A stretch of DNA of 62,483 nucleotides from Clostridium_T sp040217795 (lineage in GTDB: Bacteria > Bacillota > Clostridia > Clostridiales > Clostridiaceae). The DNA is taken from positions 1 through 62,483 of the forward strand of contig JBEHWK010000007.1 of assembly GCA_040217795.1 (NCBI GenBank), read 5' to 3'. The translations under genes and the position numbers were made by a program. The notes beneath the pieces are model-generated. The model was not told the origin of the DNA. It saw only the letters and a list, made by a program, of their open reading frames with translations, and searched no databases. This document shows positions 25,383 to 33,472 of the stretch, in pieces; the stretch's first letter is position 1; every line of letters starts with the position of its first letter.

Positions 25383-26375
25383 TTACTTTAAATCCGCCAG
25401 TGGATTTGATTTTACAGCTTTTCTCAAGTCTTCGTTATCGACGTGGGTGTAGATTTGCGTTGTCGATATGTTTTCGTGGCCTAAAATATCCTGAAGACTT
25501 CTGATATCAACGTTGCCGTGCTTGTACATCAATGTAGCGGCGGTGTGTCTGAGTTTGTGAGGAGTGTACTTTTGCTCAGTCAACCCGGCTGCTGAAGTGT
25601 ACTTTTTAACTATTTTCTCAACGCTTCTTTTAGTGATTCTGGTACCGTAAGAACTTATAAACAGCGCATCTGCTGAGGTTGGATTCTTGATTTTCAGGGT
25701 GTTTCGGTCCTTTATATAAGATTCTATAGACCTTAGAGCAGAGTCGGTGAGGTAAATTGTCCTTTCTTTATCGCCTTTTCCTATTATATTCAATGTATCT
25801 CCTTTGATTTTAGATATATTTATGCTGCAAAGCTCCGAAACTCGCATTCCGCAATTCAAAAACAAAGTGAGAATACAGTAGTCTCTGGTATAATATTTAT
25901 AGGTTTTATCCATGGAATTCAGGAGAGAAAGAGATTGATTCAGTGTAAGATAAACAGGATGACGTTTGTTTATCTTGGGGCTTTCCAGCTCCTGAGCTGG
26001 ATTTTCATCAATTATACCTGTTTTCCCTGTGAGAAACTTAAAGAAAGACTTCAGGGCGGCAACTTTTCTGGCTCTGGCATAAGCTCCGTTGCCCCTTTGT
26101 TTCTCTGCAAAAGACAGGTAAGCATACAAGTCAGAAAGCCTGATTCTTCTTATCATGTCAGTTTTGAAACTGCTTATATCAACCTCGTAAAAATCTGTAT
26201 TTTTGCCGCAGTAACCCTTGTAAATGCTCAAAAACCTGAAAAACATCACAAGATCATGGGTATAACCGGCTATGGTATTTGTGGATTTCCCTTTGATTGT
26301 CTCAAGATAAGTGAGAAAATCATGTAACTCATCAGGGAGTTCACTATTTTGAACTGTTTTAATGTCATATTTCAT
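25383..26375 (-). CDS. Xer-like tyrosine recombinase
   Basis: 330 residues with an N-terminal SAM-like DNA-binding domain (about 10-115) and a C-terminal catalytic domain. The catalytic set is visible: Arg in CGMRVSEL, Lys in GKGDKER, HKLRHTAAT (His and Arg), HENISTTQ (His) and the nucleophile Tyr in IYTHV. It cuts and rejoins DNA at paired sites. It could be a chromosome-dimer resolvase (XerC/D) or an independent recombinase; length and lack of phage neighbours favour a Xer-type role. The promoter (plus 26408-26436) has TTGAAT and TAAAAT 17 bp apart. It is divergent from the coiled-coil gene. Confidence 0.9.
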   Translation of the reverse strand: MKYDIKTVQNSELPDELHDFLTYLETIKGKSTNTIAGYTHDLVMFFRFLSIYKGYCGKNTDFYEVDISSFKTDMIRRIRLSDLYAYLSFAEKQRGNGAYARARKVAALKSFFKFLTGKTGIIDENPAQELESPKINKRHPVYLTLNQSLSLLNSMDKTYKYYTRDYCILTLFLNCGMRVSELCSINISKIKGDTLNIIGKGDKERTIYLTDSALRSIESYIKDRNTLKIKNPTSADALFISSYGTRITKRSVEKIVKKYTSAAGLTEQKYTPHKLRHTAATLMYKHGNVDIRSLQDILGHENISTTQIYTHVDNEDLRKAVKSNPLADLK

Positions 26376-26407
26376 ATAAAAATTCCTCCAATTGTCTGTA
26401 TATACTA

Positions 26408-26436
26408 ATTTTAAATGAAAACAGCAAAATATTCAA
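26408..26436 (-). promoter_or_regulatory. Promoter of the recombinase gene
   Basis: On the minus strand TTGAAT (plus 26431-26436) and TAAAAT (plus 26408-26413), spacer 17 bp. The -35 directly abuts the perfect palindrome at 26437-26474. Confidence 0.6.
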
Positions 26437-26474
26437 TAAAATGTTCGCTAAATGTATATTTAGCGAACATTTTA
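26437..26474. repeat. Perfect 38-bp palindrome between recombinase and coiled-coil genes
   Basis: TAAAATGTTCGCTAAAT (26437-26453) and ATTTAGCGAACATTTTA (26458-26474) are exact complements around a GTAT centre. It lies in a divergent promoter region, where a terminator is not expected. It may be an operator or a recombination site. Confidence 0.85.
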
Positions 26475-26600
26475 CATGTTTAAAATTACATTTAAACTGC
26501 AGTTTTAAGTTTTTGCAACTATTCAAATGTATATTTTATTGATAATCATCTCAGTAAAGGCAACATGTATCTGATTTCTCTGCTGTTTCTCGTTGTTTTG

Positions 26601-26649
26601 TTGAAAATGTATTGTGTATGTATTACAATAGAATATATATGTATTACAA
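26601..26649 (+). promoter_or_regulatory. Promoter of the coiled-coil gene with two direct 12-bp repeats
   Basis: TTGAAA (26601-26606) and TACAAT (26624-26629), spacer 17 bp. TATGTATTACAA occurs at 26617-26628, overlapping the -10, and again at 26638-26649 just before the ribosome binding site. This layout fits repression by a protein that binds repeated short sites. Confidence 0.7.
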
Positions 26650-26659
26650 GGAGGAAGTC

Positions 26660-27541
26660 ATGGCGGAAATAAAAGCAACAACAATGAGGTTATCAGAAGA
26701 TACTGTGAAGGGTTTCAGGGAAATTGCTGAAAAAGAAGGCATAACACAAGAACAATGCTTATCAAACCTGATTCATGTTTTTGAAATGCAGCAGGCAAAA
26801 ACCAGTCTCAAAGACAGGAAAAGAGAAATAGAGACATTTGAAGAATATATTTCAAGGTTGCAGAATTTATATCTTGCATCACTGGAAATAAATATTACTG
26901 CAGAAGAAAGGATCAACAGCGAACTTACTAAAAAACTGACAGAAAAAAATGATTTGATTTTGAGTTTGAACAATGATATAAGGGAGTTAAAAAAGAAACT
27001 GGATAATTCTGATGAAAAGATAAAAGAACTTGAAGAAAATTTAAAGAAAAAAGATGTGCTCATTAAGACTTCAGATGAGTTGAATGCACAAAATAAATTC
27101 TTATTAAACCAGATTGATAAAGAAAATGCCCTACTATATGGTAAAATTGATGAGTTGAAGGAATTGGAAAAAATAAACAATGAACTTAAGGAGAATAATA
27201 TAAAATTCAAACAGGACTACTCTGCCCTGTCAAAAGATTCTTCAGAGAAAGACATGAGAATAAGATCATTAATGGATCAGATTTCTTTTGCAGAATCCAA
27301 TCTGAATTCCCTGAAAGCTGATCTTCAGGATGTTAAAACTGACCATAAGGAGGAACTCAGAGAACTCCTGAAACAATTCAACCATGAAAAAGAACTTTCG
27401 CTTAACACACAAAAGGAACAGCTTGATGAATATTATTCAAGAAAATCAGAAATGGAAATCCAGCACATAACATTAATCAAGGATACAGAAATCAAGAACC
27501 TTAAAGACCAGCTGGAAGCTTTAAAAAATGTAAGTAAATAA
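26660..27541 (+). CDS. Coiled-coil protein with predicted DNA-binding N-terminus (KfrA-like architecture)
   Basis: 293 residues from the ATG at 26660, which has AAGGAGGAAG directly upstream; a longer frame from 26612 has no binding site. Residues 1-40 (TMRLSEDTVKGFREIAEK, then EGITQEQCLSNLI) resemble a ribbon-helix-helix DNA-binding unit. Residues 50-290 are an almost unbroken heptad coiled coil rich in E, K and L. This is the layout of plasmid KfrA-type proteins, which bind repeats in their own promoter and form long rods. No function is established here. It sits divergent from the Xer-like recombinase and behind two 12-bp repeats. Confidence 0.72.
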   Translation: MAEIKATTMRLSEDTVKGFREIAEKEGITQEQCLSNLIHVFEMQQAKTSLKDRKREIETFEEYISRLQNLYLASLEINITAEERINSELTKKLTEKNDLILSLNNDIRELKKKLDNSDEKIKELEENLKKKDVLIKTSDELNAQNKFLLNQIDKENALLYGKIDELKELEKINNELKENNIKFKQDYSALSKDSSEKDMRIRSLMDQISFAESNLNSLKADLQDVKTDHKEELRELLKQFNHEKELSLNTQKEQLDEYYSRKSEMEIQHITLIKDTEIKNLKDQLEALKNVSK

Positions 27542-27566
27542 AAAAGACCCTTTCGGGTCTTTTTAT
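27541..27566. terminator. Bidirectional terminator
   Basis: AAAAGACCC pairs with GGGTCTTTT around a four-base loop (27542-27563), with A and T runs on the two sides. It separates the coiled-coil gene from converging purB. Confidence 0.9.
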
Positions 27567-28996
27567 TATACGTTGATTTCAGCAGTAGCGCCTAACATAT
27601 CGCTGTTGTTGTTTAATATCGGATTTACATACTCTTCTATAAACTCAACAGTCTGACCAGGTGCTCTTCCTACGAATTTGTTCGGATCAATAATAGCCAG
27701 GATTTCTTCTTTACTTAAATTGAATTCAGGATCTGCAATGATTCTTTCGATTAAATCATTACTCAGCCCTTCTCCTTTAACTCTTTGAGCCGCAGCCATT
27801 GAATGAGTTCTGATTTTTTCATGAAGCTCTTGTCTGTCTCCGCCTCTTTTTACTGATTCCATCATTATATTTTCTGTCGCCATGAATGGTAATTCATTGT
27901 TTACGTGAGCAGCTATAACCTTATCGTATACTACTAAACCTTCTGAAACATTCATATAAAGGTTCAATACGCCATCAAGAGCAAGGAAAGCTTCTGCTAC
28001 AGCTATTCTCTTGTTAGCCGAATCATCAAGAGTTCTTTCAAACCATTGAGTTGCAGCTGTAACAGCAGGATTTAATGAATCTACTATTACATATCTTGCT
28101 AGAGCACCTATTCTTTCTGATCTCATAGGATTTCTCTTGTAAGCCATTGCTGAAGATCCTATCTGGTTCTTTTCAAATGGTTCTTCAATTTCTTTCATGC
28201 TTTGAAGCAATCTTATGTCATTAGAGAACTTATATGCACTCTGTGCTACTTCAGATAAAGTGTTAAGTACTATTGAATCCAGTTTTCTTGGGTAAGTCTG
28301 ACCGGTTACGCCAAAGCTTTTGTCAAAGCCCATTCTCTTAGCAACCATTACATCCAAAGCTTTTACTTTTTCTTCATCACCTTCGAATAAAGTCATGAAG
28401 CTCGCTTGAGTACCAGTAGTACCTTTAACTCCTCTAAGCTTTAATGTGCTTAAAAGGAAATCTATATTTTCTATATCCATAACAAGATCCTGCATCCAAA
28501 GAGCAGCTCTCTTTCCTACTGTTGTCAACTGTGCAGGCTGATAATGAGTAAAGCCTAATGTTGGCATATCCTTATATTTCAATGCGAAATCTTTTAATAA
28601 ACTTAAAACATTCACTATCTTTTTCTTTACTAATAATAATGCATCTCTCATTATTATTACATCTGTATTATCTCCAACGTAGCATGATGTTGCTCCTAAG
28701 TGGATAATTCCTTTTGCAGATGGGCATTGTAAGCCGTAAGCATATACATGGCTCATTACGTCATGTCTTACTTCTTTCTCTCTTTGTCTTGCGTCTTCAT
28801 AGTTAATATTGTAAATATTTGCCTTTAATTCACTTATTTGTTCATCGGTTATGTTTAAACCTAATTCTTGTTCACATTCAGCTAAGGCAACCCACAACTT
28901 TCTCCAAGTTGAAAATTTCATGTCATCAGAAAATATGTAACTCATTTCTTTTGATGCATACCTTGAATTTAAAGGGGTACTATACAAGTTTGTCAT
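27566..28996 (-). CDS. purB: Adenylosuccinate lyase
   Basis: 476 residues of the fumarase/aspartase superfamily. Visible motifs are RHDVMSHVYAY, LGATSCYVGDN, FTHYQPAQ with the catalytic histidine, and the signature GSSAMAYKRNPMRSERI. It catalyses two steps of purine synthesis: release of fumarate from SAICAR and from adenylosuccinate. The ATG follows GGAGGTTTTTTT on the minus strand. No other pur gene is near, so it is expressed alone. Length is normal for the long (metazoan-like) PurB type that many clostridia have. Confidence 0.96.
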   Translation of the reverse strand: MTNLYSTPLNSRYASKEMSYIFSDDMKFSTWRKLWVALAECEQELGLNITDEQISELKANIYNINYEDARQREKEVRHDVMSHVYAYGLQCPSAKGIIHLGATSCYVGDNTDVIIMRDALLLVKKKIVNVLSLLKDFALKYKDMPTLGFTHYQPAQLTTVGKRAALWMQDLVMDIENIDFLLSTLKLRGVKGTTGTQASFMTLFEGDEEKVKALDVMVAKRMGFDKSFGVTGQTYPRKLDSIVLNTLSEVAQSAYKFSNDIRLLQSMKEIEEPFEKNQIGSSAMAYKRNPMRSERIGALARYVIVDSLNPAVTAATQWFERTLDDSANKRIAVAEAFLALDGVLNLYMNVSEGLVVYDKVIAAHVNNELPFMATENIMMESVKRGGDRQELHEKIRTHSMAAAQRVKGEGLSNDLIERIIADPEFNLSKEEILAIIDPNKFVGRAPGQTVEFIEEYVNPILNNNSDMLGATAEINV

Positions 28997-29189
28997 AAAA
29001 AAACCTCCATGCGAATAAATTTAAAAATAAACTAAATATAGTTCGGTAATATTATATCACAATTTCTACATAATATCAGTTATATAATAAAAAAATATCA
29101 ATATAATTAATATATTCATAAATAATCAATCAGGAGATGTATCATAGGAACAGGCTTGAAGTTAAGGATCAACATTCATAAACAAAAAT

Positions 29190-29222
29190 AAAAAAAAGGT
29201 TCCTAAGAACCTTTTTTTTATA
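29190..29222 (-). terminator. Terminator after ptsH
   Basis: AAAAAAAGGTTC pairs with GAACCTTTTTTT around CTAA (about 29192-29219), with A and T runs flanking, just past the ptsH stop. Confidence 0.9.
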
Positions 29223-29223
29223 A

Positions 29224-29484
29224 TTACTCTTCTAAAGTATCGATTAATTTAACGATTTCTTCAGCTGCTAAAGTTTCGTCATCACCTGAAGCGATAACCT
29301 TTACTAAAGCGTCTTTAGTGATTCCTAAAGAAAGAACTCCGATTAAGCTTTTAACGTTAGCTTTTTTACCGTTGAATTCAAGTTGAACATCAGACTTGAA
29401 TGATGATGCTTTCTTTACTAATAAAGTTGCAGGTCTAGCGTGTAAACCTGTAGCGTTTTTTACTGTTACTTCTTTAACTACCAT
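29224..29484 (-). CDS. ptsH: Phosphocarrier protein HPr
   Basis: 86 residues. GLHARPA carries the histidine (about 15) phosphorylated by enzyme I, and KSLIGVLSLGI carries the regulatory serine (about 46) used by HPr kinase. HPr passes phosphate from PEP to sugar PTS enzymes and, as HPr-Ser-P, acts with CcpA in carbon catabolite repression. I start at the ATG at 29484 because AGAGGTGAATCT precedes it; an open frame continues 12 codons further upstream without a good site. It is monocistronic here: no ptsI follows. Confidence 0.95.
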   Translation of the reverse strand: MVVKEVTVKNATGLHARPATLLVKKASSFKSDVQLEFNGKKANVKSLIGVLSLGITKDALVKVIASGDDETLAAEEIVKLIDTLEE

Positions 29485-29615
29485 TAGATTCACCTCTTTG
29501 TTATATTTTGTTATAAGCATAATAGCTGACTTAATTATATATTGTTTTCAGCATAATTTCAACAGAATTATGAAAATATCGTATTATTTTTTTACAGAAT
29601 TATGAAAATATAGGA

Positions 29616-30809
29616 TTATTTTGTACCTAAGGTAAATCTTATGAATCTTTTTAGCCCTTCTGTAATGATATCGTTTGAAGTTGCATAAGATAATCTTATG
29701 TAATTTTCAAGTCCAAAGCCGGAACCTGGAATAACTGCAACTTGTTCTTCTTCAAGGAGAATACCTGAAAAAGAAAGAGAATCAGTAATCTTTTTCCCGT
29801 TATAACTTTTTCCTATGAAGTTTTCTATATTAACCATTATATAAAATGCTCCCTGAGGGTAAATATAACTGATGCCGTCCATTGAATTCAACATAGAACT
29901 CATTAAGTCTCTTCTTCCCTGGAAAACATCAACCATAGCATGTAAATCATCCTGAGGGCCTTCCAAAGCTTCTAAAGCTGCATATTGAGTTATAGTACAG
30001 ACATTTGAAGTCATATGGCTTTGAATATTGCTCATTATTTTAATTACAGCATTAGGGCCTGCAGCATAGCCTACTCTCCAGCCAGTCATAGCATATGACT
30101 TAGACATTCCGTTTATTACTATGGTACGATCAAAAGCATCCTTGCTTAAACTTGCTATGCTTATATGTTTGTCATCTCCGTATATTAACTTTTCATATAT
30201 CTCATCAGAAATTATAAATAAATCATGTTTTTCAGCAAACTTACTTAATTCAATCAATTCATCCCTTGAATATATTGTTCCTGTAGGATTGTTTGGAGAA
30301 TTTATTAATATTGCTTTTGTTTTATCAGTAATAGATTTTTCTAAAATATCTATTTTGAATTTGAAGTTATCTTCCTTTAAACATTCTACAAAAACAGGTA
30401 CTCCATCCGCAAGTTTTACCAGTTCAGGATAGCTTACCCAATAAGGAGTCGGTATAAGAACTTCATCTCCCGGATTCAATATGGCCATGAATGCATTTGC
30501 TAAACATTGCTTGGCACCAGTAGAAATTATTATTTGTGATTCATTATATTTCAAATCATTATCTATCTCAAATTTTTTGATTATAGCCTTCTTCAGCTCA
30601 CTTATTCCAGATGCAGGAGTATATTTTGTGTGCCCTTCATTCATGGCTTTTATAGCAGCTTCCCTTATATTTAAAGGAGTATTGAAGTCTGGTTCTCCTG
30701 CTCCAAAACTTACTACATCTATTCCTTTGGCTTTCATTTCTTTTGCCTTAGCAGTAATAGCCAATGTAATTGATGGTGATAATGCTTCCCCTTTTCTTGA
30801 TAAATTCAT
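29616..30809 (-). CDS. Class I aspartate aminotransferase-type enzyme
   Basis: 397 residues of fold type I PLP enzymes. It shows GEPDFNTP, SPNNPTGTIYS (with the substrate/cofactor Asn), SDEIYEKLIYG, and SKSYAMTGWRVGY with the PLP lysine. This subgroup usually transfers amino groups between aspartate and 2-oxoglutarate, though relatives act on other amino acids. The ATG follows GGAGGTACATT. It lies 14 bp after the PHP gene on the same strand, so the two are probably cotranscribed. Confidence 0.9.
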   Translation of the reverse strand: MNLSRKGEALSPSITLAITAKAKEMKAKGIDVVSFGAGEPDFNTPLNIREAAIKAMNEGHTKYTPASGISELKKAIIKKFEIDNDLKYNESQIIISTGAKQCLANAFMAILNPGDEVLIPTPYWVSYPELVKLADGVPVFVECLKEDNFKFKIDILEKSITDKTKAILINSPNNPTGTIYSRDELIELSKFAEKHDLFIISDEIYEKLIYGDDKHISIASLSKDAFDRTIVINGMSKSYAMTGWRVGYAAGPNAVIKIMSNIQSHMTSNVCTITQYAALEALEGPQDDLHAMVDVFQGRRDLMSSMLNSMDGISYIYPQGAFYIMVNIENFIGKSYNGKKITDSLSFSGILLEEEQVAVIPGSGFGLENYIRLSYATSNDIITEGLKRFIRFTLGTK

Positions 30810-30823
30810 AATGTACCTCCATT

Positions 30824-31645
30824 TTACTTTTTCTTATTTAAAATTTGTTTTAATTGACACTTGTTTATTCCATATTCTCCAATTATGCTTTTATCTTTGG
30901 AATTAACTGAATGGCAATCACTGCCGCCAGTTACCAAAAGTTTATATTTATTTGCAAGATTATAGATGTAATTGGTTTTTTCACAGTTATGACTGGGGTG
31001 AAATACTTCCAGTCCTTTTAAACCGTAACATCGCAACCTCTTAATTGTATTTTCAAGTTCCATAGGCCTGCTGATTTCACCAGGATGGGCCAGCACTGAT
31101 ATTCCGCCAGCAGCTTCAATAATTTGCAAGATATCCTTGCATGAAGGTTTTTCCCTTTTTACATAGGCTGATTTCCCTTTAACAAGGTAATTGACGAAAG
31201 CTCCTTTAAATGAATCGGCATAACCCTTATCAACTAAAGCTTTAGCAATATGAGCTCTGCCAAGGGATGATGATCTTTCAACATCCAAGTCAGAAAAATT
31301 AATATTAATATCAATTTTGTTCAGTTTACTTAAAATGACTTCTACCCTTTGGAATCTGGATACCTTAATACTATCTATTATATTTAATAAATTGGAATCT
31401 GTTATATCGATAAAGTAGCCCAATATATGCATTTCCGTATCATTAAAGTCTGTAGACAGCTCAACCCCGGGAATAATTGAAATATTTTCATAGTTCACAT
31501 TAGTTATGTATTGAGAAGATAAAGTATCATGATCTGTAATAGAAATATATTGAATTTCTCTTTCTATTGCCAGTTCAACTATTTCTTCAGGCGTAAGTTT
31601 CCCGTCTGAAGATGTAGAGTGAATATGTAAGTCAGCGTATTTCAT
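30824..31645 (-). CDS. PHP-domain phosphoesterase (YciV/RNase AM-type)
   Basis: 273 residues from the ATG at 31645, preceded by CAGGTGAAAG. Motif I DLHIHSTSSDG gives the metal-binding HxH, followed by ITDHDT, IPGVELS, LAHPGE and a late GGSDCH. This is the standard PHP set. Characterised relatives remove phosphate from 3',5'-nucleoside bisphosphates or trim the 5' ends of RNA. It is the upstream partner of the aminotransferase gene in a two-gene unit; there is no obvious metabolic link between them. Confidence 0.88.
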   Translation of the reverse strand: MKYADLHIHSTSSDGKLTPEEIVELAIEREIQYISITDHDTLSSQYITNVNYENISIIPGVELSTDFNDTEMHILGYFIDITDSNLLNIIDSIKVSRFQRVEVILSKLNKIDININFSDLDVERSSSLGRAHIAKALVDKGYADSFKGAFVNYLVKGKSAYVKREKPSCKDILQIIEAAGGISVLAHPGEISRPMELENTIKRLRCYGLKGLEVFHPSHNCEKTNYIYNLANKYKLLVTGGSDCHSVNSKDKSIIGEYGINKCQLKQILNKKK

Positions 31646-31722
31646 AACTTTCACCTGAATTCTCCTAACTTTATATAAAAAATATATCATTTAATTAGGA
31701 TATTGTAAACTTTAATAATCAG

Positions 31723-31761
31723 CAAAAAAAGCCATCAGTTTGGATTTTGATGGCTTTTAAA
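31723..31761 (-). terminator. Terminator after cls
   Basis: AAAAGCCATCA (31727-31737) pairs with TGATGGCTTTT (31748-31758). On the minus strand it follows the cls stop and runs into T residues. Confidence 0.88.
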
Positions 31762-31794
31762 GAATTTATTTCATATTATATAGTGCAGCATCTT

Positions 31795-33324
31795 TTACAA
31801 TAAAGGTGCAAAAACACGCAGCACAGATCGTCCTAATGACTTGTACCACTTAATATTTTTAACATCTTCCAGTGTAATCTGCCGGCATAGTTTTAAAGTG
31901 TTGAGAAAATCATCTCTTATTTCAATAACGCTCCTGCTTTTGTACATCCAGACACCGCATTCAAAATGAAGGTACAGACTTCTGTAATCCATGTTTATTG
32001 TTCCTACAATTCCATACTCATCATCTGATGCATATGTTTTTGAATGGATGAATCCAGGAATATATTCAAAAATTTTAACACCGCTCTCAATGAGAATCCT
32101 ATAATAAGATCTGGTAACCGAATGAACGTACCATTTATCACCACAAAAAGGGGTGATTATACGAATATCTACTCCTCCTTTTGCTGCAGAAGTCAGGGCT
32201 GTTACCATTTCATTACCGATAATCAAATAGGGAGTTGTTATATAAACATACTTGTTTGCCTTATTAATCACATTCATATATACTATCTCACCTACAGCTT
32301 CACCATCCAGTGGACTATCTCCAAAGGGCTGAATGAATCCATCATTTCCATTTTGAAAAGGGAGAGTATTCTTAAATGCATTAAAATCTTCATCTGTTCC
32401 TTTCAGATAATCCCACATGGAAAGGAACATTACTGTAAGACTCCAGACTGCATCCCCTTTCAGCATTATGGCAGAATCCTTCCAATGGCCGTGTTTTTTA
32501 ATTCTATTGATGTATTCATCTGCCAGATTAATTCCTCCTGTAAAACCTGTAACACCATCAATTATTACAATTTTCCGGTGATCCCTGTTATTGAACTTCA
32601 GAGATAATACAGGAATCAGTGGATTGAAAACACAGCATTTAATACCCACTTCTTCCAAAATCAAATCATATCTATAGGGTAATGTAACAAAGCAGCCTAT
32701 ATCATCATATATAACACGGACATCCACTCCCTGCTTCACTTTCCCCTTTAATATATCAAGTATGCTGTTCCACATATGACCTTCATGAATAATAAAATAC
32801 TCCAGGAATATATAATGCTCCGCCTTCTTCAGTTCTTCCTTAAGTCTTTCAAAATAAGATTCTCCTATAGGATCATATTTACTTATGGTATTTTTATTAG
32901 GAGGATAATAGGCGTAGTCCTGGATGTACCTTGATTGATTTGCAGCACTTTTCTTATGGACAGCGATTTCAGCTAAAATATCAGCTTGTGGTAACAGAGC
33001 TTCTCTTGTTTTATCTTCAATATACTTCATTCGGTTCTTAAGTTTTTTTCTTAACCTGTTTCCTCCAAAAAAGAAGTAAAACAATCCTCCGAAAATGGGA
33101 AAAATCATTATTGGGATAATCCATGCAATTTTGTATGAAGGGTTGCTGTTTTTATTTACGATCCATAATACTGAGGCTAAACTGATTATAAAGCTTCCTC
33201 CATAGAAGAATGCAAAATAATCATTGAATCTTAAAATAGCTCCAACTAAGAGAATTAATTGTAAGGATACTGCAAAAAATATTGCAGCTACTCTGATTAA
33301 TATAAATTTTCTAATAAATTTCAT
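31795..33324 (-). CDS. cls: Cardiolipin synthase
   Basis: 509 residues. Two N-terminal membrane segments and a short PLDc_N-like region (WIIPIMIFPIFGGLFYFFFG) precede two phospholipase-D domains. Their HKD motifs appear as NRDHRKIVIIDG (about 245) and GFIHSKTYASDD (about 425). The enzyme condenses two phosphatidylglycerol molecules to cardiolipin at the inner membrane. The start ATG has no good ribosome binding site of its own, but it overlaps the 3' end of a small upstream ORF that does (33311-33391), suggesting translational coupling. Confidence 0.93.
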   Translation of the reverse strand: MKFIRKFILIRVAAIFFAVSLQLILLVGAILRFNDYFAFFYGGSFIISLASVLWIVNKNSNPSYKIAWIIPIMIFPIFGGLFYFFFGGNRLRKKLKNRMKYIEDKTREALLPQADILAEIAVHKKSAANQSRYIQDYAYYPPNKNTISKYDPIGESYFERLKEELKKAEHYIFLEYFIIHEGHMWNSILDILKGKVKQGVDVRVIYDDIGCFVTLPYRYDLILEEVGIKCCVFNPLIPVLSLKFNNRDHRKIVIIDGVTGFTGGINLADEYINRIKKHGHWKDSAIMLKGDAVWSLTVMFLSMWDYLKGTDEDFNAFKNTLPFQNGNDGFIQPFGDSPLDGEAVGEIVYMNVINKANKYVYITTPYLIIGNEMVTALTSAAKGGVDIRIITPFCGDKWYVHSVTRSYYRILIESGVKIFEYIPGFIHSKTYASDDEYGIVGTINMDYRSLYLHFECGVWMYKSRSVIEIRDDFLNTLKLCRQITLEDVKNIKWYKSLGRSVLRVFAPLL

Positions 33325-33391
33325 GTTTATACCATTTCACTATGCTATTTAAAGATACTTTTAATTTGATAAGCCACTTCTTTTCACCCAT
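33311..33391 (-). CDS. Small upstream ORF overlapping cls
   Basis: 26 codons starting at an ATG with AAAGGGGATTT just upstream. The product is short and basic (MGEKKWLIKLKVSLNSIV and onward) and could form an amphipathic helix. Its TAG stop lies 14 bases inside cls in another frame. It may be a translational coupler rather than a functional peptide. Confidence 0.5.
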   Translation of the reverse strand: MGEKKWLIKLKVSLNSIVKWYKHEIY

Positions 33392-33472
33392 ACGCAAATC
33401 CCCTTTGTAATATTCGTTACATAAAGTTTAACATATAGGAACAACTTCTACAATTTTTAGTAAGCAGTTAAG

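Noticed and set aside
25383..26375. Prophage or integrative element based on the tyrosine recombinase
   Set aside because: No phage structural, replication or conjugation genes lie nearby, no att-like duplicated ends were seen, and the flanking genes are chromosomal housekeeping genes in a common order.
26437..26474. SOS (LexA) box in the palindrome near the recombinase gene
   Set aside because: LexA sites read GAAC-N4-GTTC; here the order is GTTC...GAAC with a much longer spacing.
32044..32607. 187-residue plus-strand ORF inside cls
   Set aside because: It is antisense to a well-supported gene with intact HKD motifs and resembles no family.
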